DNA of 64,000 nt, taken from positions 458,840 through 522,839 of the forward strand of contig CAJJDN010000031.1 of assembly GCA_905182985.1 (NCBI GenBank), read 5' to 3'. Positions 23,267 to 38,536 of this stretch are shown here, piece by piece; positions within the stretch are counted from its first letter, which is position 1, and each line of letters opens with the position of its first letter. The notes under the pieces are model-generated. The model worked only from the letters and a program-made list of their open reading frames with translations, did not search any database and had not been told where the DNA came from. A program made the position numbers and the translations under genes. The DNA is from Paramecium sonneborni. Taxonomy: Eukaryota; Ciliophora; Oligohymenophorea; Peniculida; Parameciidae.

Positions 23267-24811
23267 ATGGAGCCTCCAAATTGTAAAACTTACTTTTCAT
23301 CTTAGTATTACCTAAATCTGTAATGGATGGATTTGACAACCTCTTATTGACTTAAACCTAATTTATGAATTAAAAAAAGAAGGTATTCTTGGAAGACAAT
23401 ATAAAATACGGAAAGGAAATAGACAGAGATTATAATAAATTATAAGATATTCTTGATGTATAAATATGATAATATATGAAGAATTTATAAGGAAAGATTG
23501 ATAAAATTATAAAATCTTAAGAGGATGACTTTATGATAGCATATAGAGAATAAATGACAGAGGTGTAAAAAGAATTGAAAAATATGAAAAGAAAAATAGA
23601 TGAGGAAGCTTTGAGATAAAAGGCTGATGAAAAGAAGAGGATTTTAGAGGAAGAAAGAGATTATTTTAAGGAAGAAGCCTTAAGATTAGATAAACTATGT
23701 TAGGAATAGTTAAGAACTATTGAAGAACTTAAATTTAAATTAAAAATAACATTAGAAGAAAGACAATATTATGAAGGCTTTGTTATTGGTATAATAAAAT
23801 TTAATTAAAAAAAATAGATTCTAAGAAGGAAAATAAAGCATTAAAATATGAATTATTATATTTGTATAAATAAAAAAGTGAGGAATAAAAATAAGGTACA
23901 AGATTAGGTTCAGTTGGGAATGTTGGTTAAAGAAATAATATAAAAAAGATGTTAGACATGAGACCAATGACTTAAGATGGTACATAGGTAAGTTCAACAA
24001 AAGATGAAATTGGTGAAGTATCTAAACGAAATTTTTCATCAGCTAAATAACCATAAAAAACTTAATTTTCGAATAAATTTTAAGATTAAGGTTCTTCATT
24101 AAATGATTTCTATAAAAGAGAATTATCCTCATAATAATAGAGTAGATAGAATTAAGATATGCAATAAGTAATAATCACTTTATATTAGATTGAAGAAATA
24201 TCAAAAAAAGATATAATATCAGAATTAAAGTAATAACTATAAAAAGAGAAATAATTAACTTAATAATTAAAAGTAGAGCTTTCATAATAAAATTGCCAAA
24301 GAGGAGAACTTGAGTCAATATTACTTGAATGTGTTGCAGAAGCTAAAAAAGAAGTTCACTCTCGTTAATCTTTATAAAAGCAGCTTTTGAATCATAGATA
24401 TTTAGATTTAAATCATCCTGATGGAGAATTAAATTTCTCTTCATTTACACATACGGATAAAATGTATTTCAAAAAATTTTATACTTTAGTTAATTGTTAA
24501 GAAAATATATTGGAAGCGAAGAATTTTTAGATTAGTTATATTAACTTACTTTTCATAATTAATTGTAAATATCAACATCACTTAAATTAAATGAAAAGTG
24601 GAAGATGGATGCTGAAGAAGCAACTAAAAAATTTAATAATTTTAAAACCTTTAAATTTAAACACATTACCAGTTAGCGTAAATATTATATATGAATAATA
24701 GCTATTTTAAAAACTGCACTTGTAAAGAAAAATGAAAGAGAAATAATTTCAATATCAAATAATTTCACAGATAAAACCAAAGGTCTTATTGATAAAATTA
24801 TTAAAAATTGA
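23267..24811 (+). CDS. coiled-coil protein, unrecognised
   Basis: 472 residues from six exons; introns at 23283-23305, 23458-23481 (AAG end), 23789-23817, 24464-24489 and 24678-24701 leave exactly 473 codons. It begins MEPPNLLPKSVMDGFDNLLL. Residues about 50-180 form a charged coiled coil (for example ILEEERDYFKEEALRLDKLC), followed by a Ser/Gln-rich linker, a second helix (IISELKQQLQKEKQLTQQLK) and a C-terminal conserved-looking block (YIGSEEFLDQLYQLTFHNQL). No enzyme or membrane motif. Its promoter must overlap that of the divergent TEDC1-like gene, so a shared basal-body or ciliary role is possible but only inferred. Confidence 0.75.
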
Positions 24812-24849
24812 AACAAATTTAATTTTTATCATTTATTAATATTAAAAAT

Positions 24850-26305
<1,456 letters not shown>

Positions 26306-26355
26306 ATTTTATGATAATAAATAAAATTATAATAAAAATAGACTTTTATCAATAA

Positions 26356-29300
26356 ATGCAATTAAAGTGTGCAGAATATCTAAAAGAAGCTGTATTTATT
26401 TATTTAAGATTAGGTGAACACAAATATTTAATAAATTCGATATTCATTTATGTCAAAAGCTTGTAAACAAATTGCATAATTACTACCTTTTTAATCAATG
26501 TGGCATCTATTGCTTAAATAAGAAAATCTCTTTTTTTATATGTTAATGCTTTAATCAATGTTTGGTTAAAATATCAAAATGCTGCTGGAGTTGATAATTG
26601 AGAGGTTTGCACCAATCATGTAGTTCTAGATTTAGTTCTTAAATGCTTGCACATTAGTTTTTAAACAAGATACTAATTTTTTATCTGATGCGATTAAAAG
26701 TCACTTACCTGACATATATAAAGAATGTATAACACAGCTACAATTTTTTATTAAGCAAATTCCAAAAAATGATTCTAAAGAAGGTTAGTCAGTAGCAGAA
26801 TAAATATCTTCAGCTTACAAAACAATTTTGGGAAATATTCATGATTACAAAGTTACTCTCGAACTTTATACTAGTCTCTAATAAATTGTATAAAAATGGC
26901 CTTTAATTCATGAAATTAATCCCTTAATATTCCATGAAGTTGAAGAAATAATTGCAATGAGAACTCCAAGAAATGTTGAAATTTAATTCTATGAAGAACC
27001 AACTGAATGTGATAGTCCCACTAAATCAAATTCAATTAGAAAGGAAAATCAAGTAGTAGTAGAGTTACAAAGATGGCTTAGTAAAATGAATTATCCTATT
27101 CCTGTAATTTCTAAAAAAATAGCAAGCAGTGTCATTAATTCATAAAATATGTTTAAATTAAAGGAAAACATTGAAATTATGCTTTCATTTATTTATTGTC
27201 CTATAAAATATGATCCTGCTAATTGTGTAAATATTTAAATTATTTTAGTGGATGAAGATTGAGTTTGATCACAAAATTAGTTTAAAAGATATTCCTAATC
27301 TTAAGGATTGTTATTCTTTATAAGCACCTGCTTATATATATCACATCAGATCAATTAGATCATTACAAAGTTTAACGGATGAAGAAAACCATTAAATTAT
27401 CGCAAAAGTCAATCCAGCTTATTTGTAAATTGCTTGTAACACTTTCTTAATAATTTTTAGTTTCTTATTTATCTGAATGCTTTAATGAAGATCATTTAAA
27501 AAATTGTAATTTTAATCATTTAACTCAATTACTTTTATTTTATTTAGAAAAAGAATAAGATATTTCGATTTACTTCTGCCTGCATTATAATATTCCTTAT
27601 GCTTTTTTTTTTCATATAAATTATGAGTAATCTTCTACATTTCTCGTAAATCTCTTTATCTAAACTAATATGTTAGGCCATCATATCTCAGAACATTAAT
27701 AAAAATTATATGATTAAGTATGGACATATTTTAAGGTTAGTAAATTGTTCGAAGATATTATAAATTTATTATTGAGCCCTAAGAATAGATAAGATTTTTT
27801 ATGTAAATGCTCATCAAATTTTAGAAATAATAAAATGCTTGAAGTTTTTACATTACATCCAGATTTTTAATTAAAAGAAAAAGTCTATTAATAAAATGAG
27901 AATGATTTTAATTTTACTGTTGAAGAAAAAATTCATTTAAAATATGATATAGATTAAATCAAACCATTCGTATAAAAAAAAACAATAAAATAATTATCAT
28001 TTTTCAATAAAATTTCAAATAAAATATTACATAATACTAGTGAAAAACCAGCTTCGATGATGGATGTTATTAGAGTAGCTATTTAGAATGCAGAAATAAT
28101 TAATGAACCTCATAAAAAAAGATAATCGAGAGTAACACGTGAAAAACTAATAGTTTTAAGAAGTGCTTCAGTAATGTTCAATTTAGATGAACAAGATTCA
28201 ATTAAGGATCCGTTTGTTCCTTATAGCTATAATCCTAATCCTTTAGAATTAAGAGTTGAAACCAAAGAAAGTAATACTAAATTTGATTAAAAGTCTGTTT
28301 CATTTATAAAGGATAGCCAAAAAAATATATATAAAAAACATTAAAGGAATTCTTCGTTTTAATTATATCCTTTGTCGTTAAAGGATGTCACACTTGGTAA
28401 ATGGGATCATGAATAGAAAATGGATCAATATCATATTGAAAAGTATAAAATAATTTATATTTATATAGTTTGATAAAAGATGAACCATTTTGTTATAATC
28501 TACTTTAATTTATATCAATATTAATTTAACAATTGATTTCAGGAGATCATAAATTATTTAAAAAAAATGCTTTTCTGAATAATAGATAATAATTGTTAGG
28601 GTTCATGTTGCTGGATGAAAACAGTACAGTTTTTGATAATTTAATGAAAGTAATATTATTTTTTATTATAAGATATACTTATTTAAAATTAAGTTAACTC
28701 CTTACATAAAGGAAAATAGTGCTATGTTATGTGGATAGTTAGTTAATCTAATCATTAAAAAAAAGCCTGAATATATGAATTTTTAAGACAATGCATAAAC
28801 TTATATTGATTATATATGTAAGGTAATTATTAATTCTTTACAATGGAAAACTTCAACAACTTAACATATAGAGTTAGATACCAGCAAAATCCTATTATGC
28901 GAGACACTATAATTATTAATAGAATATGGAATTAGCAGAGGATAGATTCAATTATTAAATAGTATAACTGCTACAACTTGGAGTTGTCTAATTGAAATCT
29001 GTAAATAATGTTTTCCTGTTAAACCTAATCAAATATTTTAAGGTATTTTTATAAAATTGCTTAAACTTAATTTGGAGTTTGGATCAGAATTCAACATTCA
29101 TACTATATTTATGAAATTAAATTTATTAAGTGTCATTAAATAATTGGCAGAATTAACATCATCAAATTCAGTTTAAAATAAGAAATTTAATTATTTGAAT
29201 GAATTTATAAAGACAATATGCAATTTAATATCAAATCTAATCAGTAAATAATCATCAAAAGAATGCTTTAAATTCATTCAAAATCTTGATTCATGGAGTT

Positions 29301-29458
29301 AACTTAAATAATAATATAAAATTACATCTCATAATCATGGAAATAGTTTTTATAGTGTTGATTCAAGATTAATAAATAATTCAACTCCTGTAACAAGTTA
29401 GAGTCTAACAAAAATCAGAATTCGTAAATCTGCTCATTCATAAGCATCTAAAGAATGA
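26356..29458 (+). CDS. large protein of unknown function (994 aa)
   Basis: 994 residues; introns at 26392-26413, 27227-27248, 27436-27460, 28443-28468 and 28650-28672 leave exactly 995 codons. The sequence is mostly helical, with hydrophobic repeats resembling an alpha-solenoid in the first and last thirds (for example QNIKMLLELIIERFAPIMQF). The centre has charged linkers, then KLIVLRSASVMFNLDEQD and KDPFVPYSYNPNPLELRVE, which look conserved. No membrane helix is convincing, and no catalytic motif is seen. I do not recognise it. The start is shared with a divergent TTLL gene 50 bp away. Confidence 0.7.
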
Positions 29459-29514
29459 TTCATAAATATATTTTTTATAAATAAGCTTATCATTATTAAT
29501 TTCATTCTAATTGT

Positions 29515-30368
29515 TCAAAAAAAATTCTTCATCAAATCTTTGAGCTATTTTAATGTAAGCGTCTAATCAATTGAAAAATATTTTTCATCCTTTTAATTTT
29601 ATAACTAAATTTATTTTGTAGGGCTTAATGCTTTCTTTTAATCGGATCTTTTTGTTCCCTTCATAGAATGCTTTTTATTTTTTGGATCTTGCTTTTTCCT
29701 TTACCGATTATTTACTTTTTCACTTGCTTCCTATTCTTATTTAATATTCTCAATAGATTCCTCTCTTACTTTAATTTTATCATTCTACTCATTCTCATGA
29801 TATTCTTCATTGTTAAGTACTTCTCTTATTTGAGTTGATTCATTTTAAACAGGATAGTATAATTAATTAGTTTCTTTTTCTGAAATTAGCTCTAAAGAAG
29901 ATTAAAAATCCTATTTTTATTCTTCAAAAGGTCTAACTTTAGTGCTAATTTCTTAAATAAAATAATTTATATATATACATGTTTCTTTAATTTATTGCGA
30001 TGATAGATTTTCAGAACTATCTTTTTATTAGCTTTTTTCATGTATTACTTGTTATGAAATCAATTCTTGCTATTCAACTGCTGTTTCATATAAGGTCTCA
30101 AGAGCAGATACTTCTTTTTGGCATTTTGCTTTTTCGCCTCCATTTGTGAATTTGACTTTTTATCTATATTTTTCTTTTTCTTTATCATTCATATGATTCC
30201 ATTCTGCAATTAAAGATTCAAATAACCGCGCTTTGTTTTCATATAATTCTTATGGACTATATTCATGAATTTTGTAATCTATAAATAGTAAAAACAAATT
30301 GGACTTAATAATTTATATTCAATAATTACTAATGGTAATGATGCATTTATCCCTGTTTCATTGCTCAT
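29515..30368 (-). CDS. HMG-box-like protein
   Basis: 266 residues; introns at 30304-30329 and 29952-29978 (both AAG-ended) leave exactly 267 codons. An N-terminal HMG-box-like fold is suggested by SNLFLLFIDYKIHEYSPQEL, followed by SLIAEWNHMNDKEKEKYRQK, matching the box pattern of an F-x-x-F helix, a central Trp and W-x-x-L/M-x-x-x-E-K-x-x-Y. HMG boxes bend DNA and act in chromatin. The rest is highly charged and Gln-rich and ends in a basic Lys-rich segment (KKQDPKNKKHSMKGTKRSDQ) fit for DNA or nuclear import. The assignment is moderate because the box is diverged. Confidence 0.68.
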
Positions 30369-30965
30369 GATAACTTAAAAAAAATAATAAATATTTTAAA
30401 TTTAAATTAATATAAAAATACTACTAAACAAATTAATATTCATTAAATAAAAAAATTTATTATGATAATTAAGTAATAAGTTTTCATTTATTAAAATAAA
30501 TTCTAAATAATGAAAAAATAATTAACAATTTTATGATAATTTTTTTTGAGTTGTTATATTGTTGTATTTAGTTTCAATTAATATTGATAGAAAAAGTAAT
30601 TTTAATGAGAAAATTAGCAATTTAATTTTTGTAACAAACTTTAAATGAGTAAGTACAAAAAAATTTGAATTTATAAACCATAAATTTCAATATTATGAAC
30701 TAATCAACAAGAAACCTATTTTATAATCTGAGATCAAATTTAAAACTATTTAATATAAAAAGGCAATAATAACATACAATATGAACTTTGATGTTATCCA
30801 GTATTAAATTTTTAGTACTAAGAAACGACTATTAATCGAATTTTTTTAAATGTCAAGTAAGCTGTAAACTATATGATGTATTTTTAATTAATAAGAATTG
30901 TTTATAAGAAAATAAAGATAATTGTAAGAATTAGTTTAAGAAATTCATACTAAATAAATTAGAAA
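30369..30965. other. intergenic, AT-rich
   Basis: About 600 bases between two divergent genes. Very AT-rich, with no supported coding frame; it presumably holds the promoter of the cyclase gene. Confidence 0.5.
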
Positions 30966-33900
30966 ATGGAAAAATAAAAAAATCTAATTGATGTATAAAT
31001 AAAAAATATTGTTAGCTTACTTTTGAATATGGATAGAGTTATGATGAAAAAGGAAGAAAGAAGTAGTGGTTATATGAATACTTGACAGTTTGCTTAAAGG
31101 AGGTAATGAGTTTGAATGATGGATTAGAAAATGATGGAATTAATGAAGGCTATGTTTGGAGACTATTTTAATAATATGTTTCTTCTAGCTAGTTTAATTT
31201 TGATTTTAGTGGGAATAACATAGGATGATGACTAAGAAGATGTTCTATCGTCGTAATTATTGAACAAATTACAAATAGACTCATTTTGTTTATAGTGTAC
31301 ATTTTGCCCTTTCTGATTGAAGTAGGAATTAGAGCAATATAATTGTTGATTGAGTAAAAGTAGAATTAGCAATGTATTTTGTAACAAACTCGAATTGCCT
31401 ATACTAGATTAAAAGGATTCAAAAGAGAAGACTTAATATTTAATGAAACATAGAATTTTTTGATGAAGGCCCGATCTTCTTCAATTAGAAGTATTTAATA
31501 ACTTGATTCATAATAAAATATACCTGATATTCTACCTGCTTCTAATGTAGAAGACATATTTTACAGTAATTTAAAAAGAGGAGATTTTATACTACTTAGT
31601 CGTAATTAATAATGTCCAGGAGACTTAGTAATATTAGACATGAGTGATAGACATGGTTATTTTTATTCAAAAAGTTATTTTAAGTAGGCATTTCTTTAAA
31701 GAAAAGAACCTATGAAAACAACCAAAGTAGAGATGAATGCACCTAATAAAGGAGATTTAAATTATTTGAGAAAAATATTAAAAGGGAAATTAACATTTAA
31801 TAACGATTACAATTTTGAGTAATTTGAAGGTCATATAAAATTATCTAAAGATCCAAAGGGAGAACCTATTTAACCAGAAAATATATTATTTTTTGGATAA
31901 GCTCTTCAATTTAGTGATTGGGTATTTGGAATACTTATAAATGTTGGAGGATAATCATTATATAGTAGGAAAGTTTAATCCATAAAAAAATAAGAAAGAA
32001 AAAAAAATAGATATAAAAATCTCAATATATTATAATTTTTCCTTTATATGATAATGCCCATAATTGCATCATTAATCTAATATTATGGATACTCATCAGA
32101 ATAATCTTTTAGTCATATTTTATTGCATTGTTATTAATAATTTCTAGTTATTTCACCTTCTTATCTTAGTTTGTTTCTTTATCTCTTTGATATGATATTA
32201 ATCATCAAAGAAAATAAATAATTATAATCTAAAGATTGTAAAGAATTAATTTTAGAAACAAAGCAACTTGGTAAACATTAGTGCATCAATTATCCAGTTA
32301 ATATGACAGAAATTATGGATACTACTCATGTATTTCTCAATATTCAAATATTATCTGATGCAAAAATTGAAGCATTGTGTCATGGAGATACTATTTATTA
32401 AATTGATTAAACTTTAATTCCTGATTTAGTACTCTCATAATCTTATAAAAAAACTTAGTTCTATTTCAATTTAACTAAATAAGTAAATGATTAAAACATT
32501 GAAATTTTATAAGAGAAGATTGAAACTATAAGTCCTAATGTTCCTCCTTAAAAATTAAGTATAACCTCTCATTAATAATTCAATTTCAATCTTGGAAAAG
32601 ATATAGGATTAAATAAGAGAACATTTTTAAAATAAAATACTTAAACTCTTCATTCGCCAATATTTAATAATTCAAATAGTGCTAGACAATCTTTAGAAAT
32701 ATATCATAGTATGGATGGAGGATTAATTTAATCCACTCTAGCTGGAAATCTTATAAATTAATAATAACATTCTTTAATTAGTTAAGAACCTGAAGAAGAA
32801 CAAATTAAATAAATCTAAATTTTTAGGGAAAATACACTTGTTGAATTAGGCTTAATTTAACCTTTTCAATATTTTGAATTATTTTCTGTTATATCTTTAT
32901 GTCATCTAACAAGAAGTGAATTAATGACATTACCTGAGGATAATAAACCTTCTTAGAAAAATTCAAAATTGGGTTTCTCAGAAAGAGAAAGAATCAAAAA
33001 ACCTAAATTTAGTATTGATTAATACTTTCTAGCAGAAGATGAAGCTCTATTAAAATTAAGCAAATTATTTAAGATTTCCTATAAAACTTATGGGTATAAT
33101 AAATAAGATTAACTTTGTTATGTATTGAAAATTAATGATCTTGAAATCCCTTATATTATTCATTATCGATTATATCATTAAGGGTTTATAGATTATGATG
33201 AAACAAAAAATAATAAAATGTTTAAAATACCTTCCAGATTTATTGCTATGATGATTCAAGATGATAATTTCTAAATTAAAGAGTCGAATTAACTTGTTCT
33301 TTTATGTAGATTTTGTATTGTTACCATTTCTGATATTCCTGGATATGAAAAATTTGATCTAGTCAAAAAAGCATCACTTTAAAAATAAATACAATATCTT
33401 ATCAATAGAGGTGATATAATTATTTGCTTTTTGAAAATGTCAATTAAATAATAAGATCTCCAAGAATCTAAAAGTTTTATAATCAATGACTATGAAAAAA
33501 CAATTTAATTGATTGAATTATTATCAGATAATTAATATGAAATTGTTGGTCTATTTGGAATCTGTTAAAATGATAATCAAGATTTAATTAAAGAATCTTT
33601 TATTACCAATAGATCTAGAATTGTTATTCAATCAGAAAAGCCTTATGAATTAGTTCTCCCTTTTTGTATCAAAAATAATGTTCTACATAATGAAACAATT
33701 ACCTATAATTTTCAATCTTCCTCTAGAGATGATATTCTCTATTAAATCAGATAAATTATCAGTAGTCTTAATTAAGAGGATCCTAAAAGAAGTTCTACTT
33801 TATTAATACGTAGAAATGCTTAAATTCAAACTGATAGAATTAAAATCAATAATAATGCTTTGATCATTGATGGTAATGTATTAGATTTAATATTAAATGA

Positions 33901-36900
33901 CAAATATCTAACTAATCATTTTGGATTTATTATTCACTTTAATAAGATTATTATTGTATATAATATGAATAACAACCTGAAAGAAAAGTTATTGAACTTT
34001 GTAACCAAATATGATAGTGAATATTATTCATCATTTTGTATCAATTATAGTGCAGGATCTCATGGTTTAGTAAGAATGAGTAATTTCTCTTATTAAAGGC
34101 ATGATGAAATTGAATCTGATGTTATGGGTTTTATTAATTAATATTCAATAAATATTGATGAATTAGAGTTATTTGATAATTTAGTAATTAAAACTGGATT
34201 TTAAATATTTTAAATTAAAGATGCAACGTAACGTATATGTATTTAATGGAACTTATGTTTTGCACTTTTACAAATGACATTCTATTGTTTTCCACATTAC
34301 AATGGTTAATTGATTTTTAAAGATAGATTATTAATATTATAAATATTAGTGCCAGCCATTATTTTAACATATGCAATTAAGACTATTTTTGTAGAATAAG
34401 AATACTTAAGTGTGAAAATAAACACACTCAAGTAGAAATCACTTGATTTAAAGAATAGTCATATAGTATAATTATTGTTAGAAACAATTATGGATGTATT
34501 TCTCATAACAATTGTACGATATATTTGCTACATAAATGACATTTAAGTAGGGGTTTATAATACAAAAGAGGAAATAGCAATATTTTTCAGTTTTATTTTG
34601 ATAATTCATCTTTTTAAATTAGCATTTTTGTCAAAAGAATTATATTTAGCATTATTCTTATCTTTGAGTACATTTTTAATCATACTATTGCATATTATAA
34701 TAGAAATGATAAACTTGGAATATGTTATATTAAAGGAATTCTTATCTTAACCAACAACTATAATGTCTTTTTTAATTTTAATATGCATAAAATTAGTAAT
34801 GAATTTATTAGGGTAATTTAGTATATATTTATATAACAACTTTTTGGAAAGATCTTAATAAGATATTGATTTTAATTTGATATTGGAAACGATCACAAAA
34901 GAATTTTAGAATATAAAGAATATTTAATATTTAATAAAAAAAGTGTTTAAGGATTCCGAAATAGATTTATCAGTAAAATAGATATTAAATAAGGGAGACA
35001 ATAAGAATCAATTAATTTAACTAAATAATTACACATTAAATTTTGAAGAGCAGCTATATAATTTAGAATTCATTTAAATGTACATATCGAAATGGAAATT
35101 TATAGGAGTATTGACAAATTTAAGTTATTTTTTTGGACTAGACATATTTTTGTTGATACATTATGGATTAAGATTTCATGAGATTAATACAGCATTATTT
35201 TCATTAATGTTAATAATGACCTTTTGTTAAGTATTTCTAATAAATTAGTCTTGTTATCCAAATTATAGAAAGTTAATAATATATTTTGGGTTTTTATAAA
35301 CAATATTTAGATTATTCATAATAAGTGTAGATGTTTATGATCATGATAATAGGTATTCTGCTTTTATTTTTTACTATTTAGTAATATTTTCATTAACATA
35401 ACAAATAAATTATAAATATGTATTTATAGTAATCCAATAAATAATGTCTTTAGTATGTGGAATAGTGATGTTATATGCAAATTAAAAGTAAGAAACGAAA
35501 GATGTGTATTTAGGTGAAATAATAGTATTATTTGTGACATTCAGTATTATATCTCTTTAATCTCGTTATTAAGATGATGTAACTTAACGTTAAGATTATA
35601 TATGTGGAAAGGAATTAGAGATTGAAAGATAAAAGTTTCAATCAGTAATGTCTTTGTTGTTGCCTCCATTTGTTTTAGGTAGAGTTGATTAAGGAAATGT
35701 CAATTTTTCTGAGAATTAAGGTTTGGTTGGTATAATTTTTGTAGACATGTGTAGTTTTGATATGATAGTTAGTGCAGAGGATTAAAATATAGTATAATTG
35801 ATTGATAATATTTATCGTCAGTTTGATTAAATATGTTCTTCAACTAATTGTTAAAAGATTGAGACTGTTGGAAAAACTTATATGGCTTGTTCTGGATTAT
35901 AATGTGTAGAGAAATTCTAGCCTAAGGGTCATCTTAAGAATCCAATAGAAAGATTAGTAGAATTAGCATTTGGGATATAATAAGAAATTACACATTTTAA
36001 ATGGGGACCTAATCAAAAAAATTTTGGATTGAAAATTGGTATACATTATGGGAGAGTTTTAATGGGAGTAATTGGATCAATTAAACCATAATTTTCTTTA
36101 ATTGGAGATACAGTTAATACAACCAGTAGATTATGTGCTCATTGTCCAGAAGGCTTAATTCAAATATCACTTCAAGCTTATGAGTAAATCAAAAATGTAA
36201 AGTCAATCAAATATACATAAAATAAAATTGAGGCTAAAGGTAAGGGAATTATAGATACTTTTTTGATTGAAAAGAAAAGGAATTTTGAATAGTCATTCAA
36301 CAATAAATAAAAAAAAACAGAAATGCCACATATAGATTAAAAATTAAAATTTGTCTTAAATAATCAACAATAGCCTTAAAACTCTTTTCGAAATCCTAAA
36401 TAAACAGGAATTGCTGCAATTAGATAAAAAACTAGTAGACATTTAACATATAAATTAAACCCATTAAAATAGGAAGAAAATTAATAATTAAATCCTCCTT
36501 AAAATATTTCATCATAACAACCATAAGCTTAGTAGAATGTAACTTCTCAATAATCAATAATGAATTAAAAGACATCAACTTTGAATTTTACAGCTAGTTA
36601 ATTACAATTATTCAGAAAATAAACAAAAAGAAATTTACTTGGAAATTAAAGTAATTTGGCATCATTAAATTTTATTGCATCTCCTCATGCCTTAAATTAA
36701 ATTTAATCAAATATTAATACTTTTGCTCCAAGCAATAAATTGATTCATTAAAAATCAATTTTTAGTCATTAACAATAATAGGCTTAATAAACATCTTAAG
36801 AAAAAATAGAAAAATATTAATAGTAATCATCAATTCAAACTCCACATCATGATCCTTCTAATTAGAATATCTTAGCAGGTATTCCAGATATACCTTTAGA

Positions 36901-38432
36901 TTAATCTTTGAATGTTTTAGATACTTCAATAAAAGATTAAACTCCATTTAATTGTAGAAAAGATGATTAAAAAAAGTTTATTGATTCTACAATTAGAATG
37001 ATAAAATTTAATGATATAGAGTTATTTATAAAATCCAAGCCAGAGGTATTTAATAAAACAATTCCGTTATTTAAAATACAAGAGTTTTTTCTTGAAGGTA
37101 AAAGTACAACATTATAGGAGAGCAACAATAATAATTGGCATTTGATATCAAAAGAGTTTTTATTTGAGGCATTTAAAAATAGTGATACTGTTGCATAATA
37201 TTATGAAAAGGAATTAGAAAATGGTATAAAAAGTGTGATGATATCATTATTGCTTTTATTAATCATACATATTTTCTTCATAATATTTTCATAATTAAAA
37301 TAAGTGAATACACAATAGGCAGTAATTAGAGCATTAGGTTGTTTTTTCATTTTAATAGAAATATACTTTTTAAAAACACATTTTTTTGAATGGAAAAGAA
37401 AAAGATTACTAAAAATTATAATCATTTAACTTATATCTTAATGTATAATTCTTGGTGTGTTCTATGATTAAGATAAAGATAAATCAATACTATTATCAAT
37501 AGAATCTATAATTACAAGTTGTCTTCTCTTTGCTCATAAATGGCTCTATGTTTAAGAGAAAATATTGATTTGTTCATTTATGTTTACAGCTTGGTTGATA
37601 ATTATAAGTTCAGTATTTATAATAGACATTTGGGAAGTGTTCTTTTTATTAATTTCGATTGTTTTATTACTTTAAAGGGAAGTGTTAAGTTATTTATTTT
37701 CTTATAAATAAATGCTCAATTAAGAATAAATAGAGATAAAATAACTAGATAAAATGAATCTTTTAAGTTGTTTATTACCAATTCATGTTTTGAGTAAATT
37801 CTTAGATGATTCAACTGGTTCAAGATAGTTCTCTGATGTCTATAATGATTGTACAATTTTATTTGCTGATATTGCTGGATTTACAAAATATTCTTCAAGT
37901 GTGTAACCAGAAGAAGTTGTATCTATGCTTAAAAATTTATTCGATGAATTTGATAAACTGACTTAAGTGCATAATGTATTCAAATTATATACAATTGGAG
38001 ATTGTTATGTTGTAATTGGAGTTACTGATAATTTTAAAAGAGATCCAGTTTAAGAAGCATTTAATGTTGTTGAAATGAGTTTGAATATGTTAGAGGCCAT
38101 CAATTTAGTTAGAAATTAAATTAATTATCATGATCTTCATATGAGGATTGGTATTCATACAGTATATTGTTATTTAATATTTTAAGGGTAATGTTATAGG
38201 TGGAATCATTGGTACAGATATTATTAGATATGATGTATATGGTAAAGATATTCTCATTGCCAATAAAATGGAAAGTAGTTCAGAAGAGGGTAGAGTTTTA
38301 ATATCAGAAACTACTAAAAAGTTAATAGAAGATAATTTTCCTTCATGTTATGTTTTCAATGGAAGAAAATTAATTAATATTCCTTCAATCAATACAACAA
38401 TTACTGGTTTCTTTTTAGACACTGCAATTTGA
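30966..38432 (+). CDS. guanylyl cyclase fused to P-type-ATPase-like domain
   Basis: 2455 residues. Introns at 30993-31015, 31103-31127, 31253-31278 and 38162-38186 leave exactly 2456 codons. The first two thirds resemble a P4-type ATPase: paired membrane helices, an actuator-like region, then a degenerate phosphorylation site (LSDAKIEALCHGD near 32350, where DKTGTLT is expected), so ATPase activity is doubtful. Then come a helix block, a cyclase domain (35.7-36.3 kb), a second helix block (37.2-37.7 kb) and a second cyclase domain. The first is C2-like (KIETVGKTYM, LIGDTVNTTSR; N and R catalytic, Glu and Ser at purine positions). The second is C1-like with both metal Asp (ILFADIAGFT, YTIGDCYVV). 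This reversed order and fusion are known for ciliate and apicomplexan guanylyl cyclases making cGMP. Confidence 0.92.
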
Positions 38433-38536
38433 TTAATTATTAACTATTCTATATATATTTTATATCTATTTTTATAAATATAATTTTTATTTACTTTCAA
38501 TTCATTATATAATCATTTATTTTAAGAAAGACCTTA

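Noticed and set aside
26356..29458. SAPS (PP6 regulatory subunit) identity for the 994-residue protein
   Set aside because: The helical repeat look is similar, but I could not match any SAPS signature, so no function is given.
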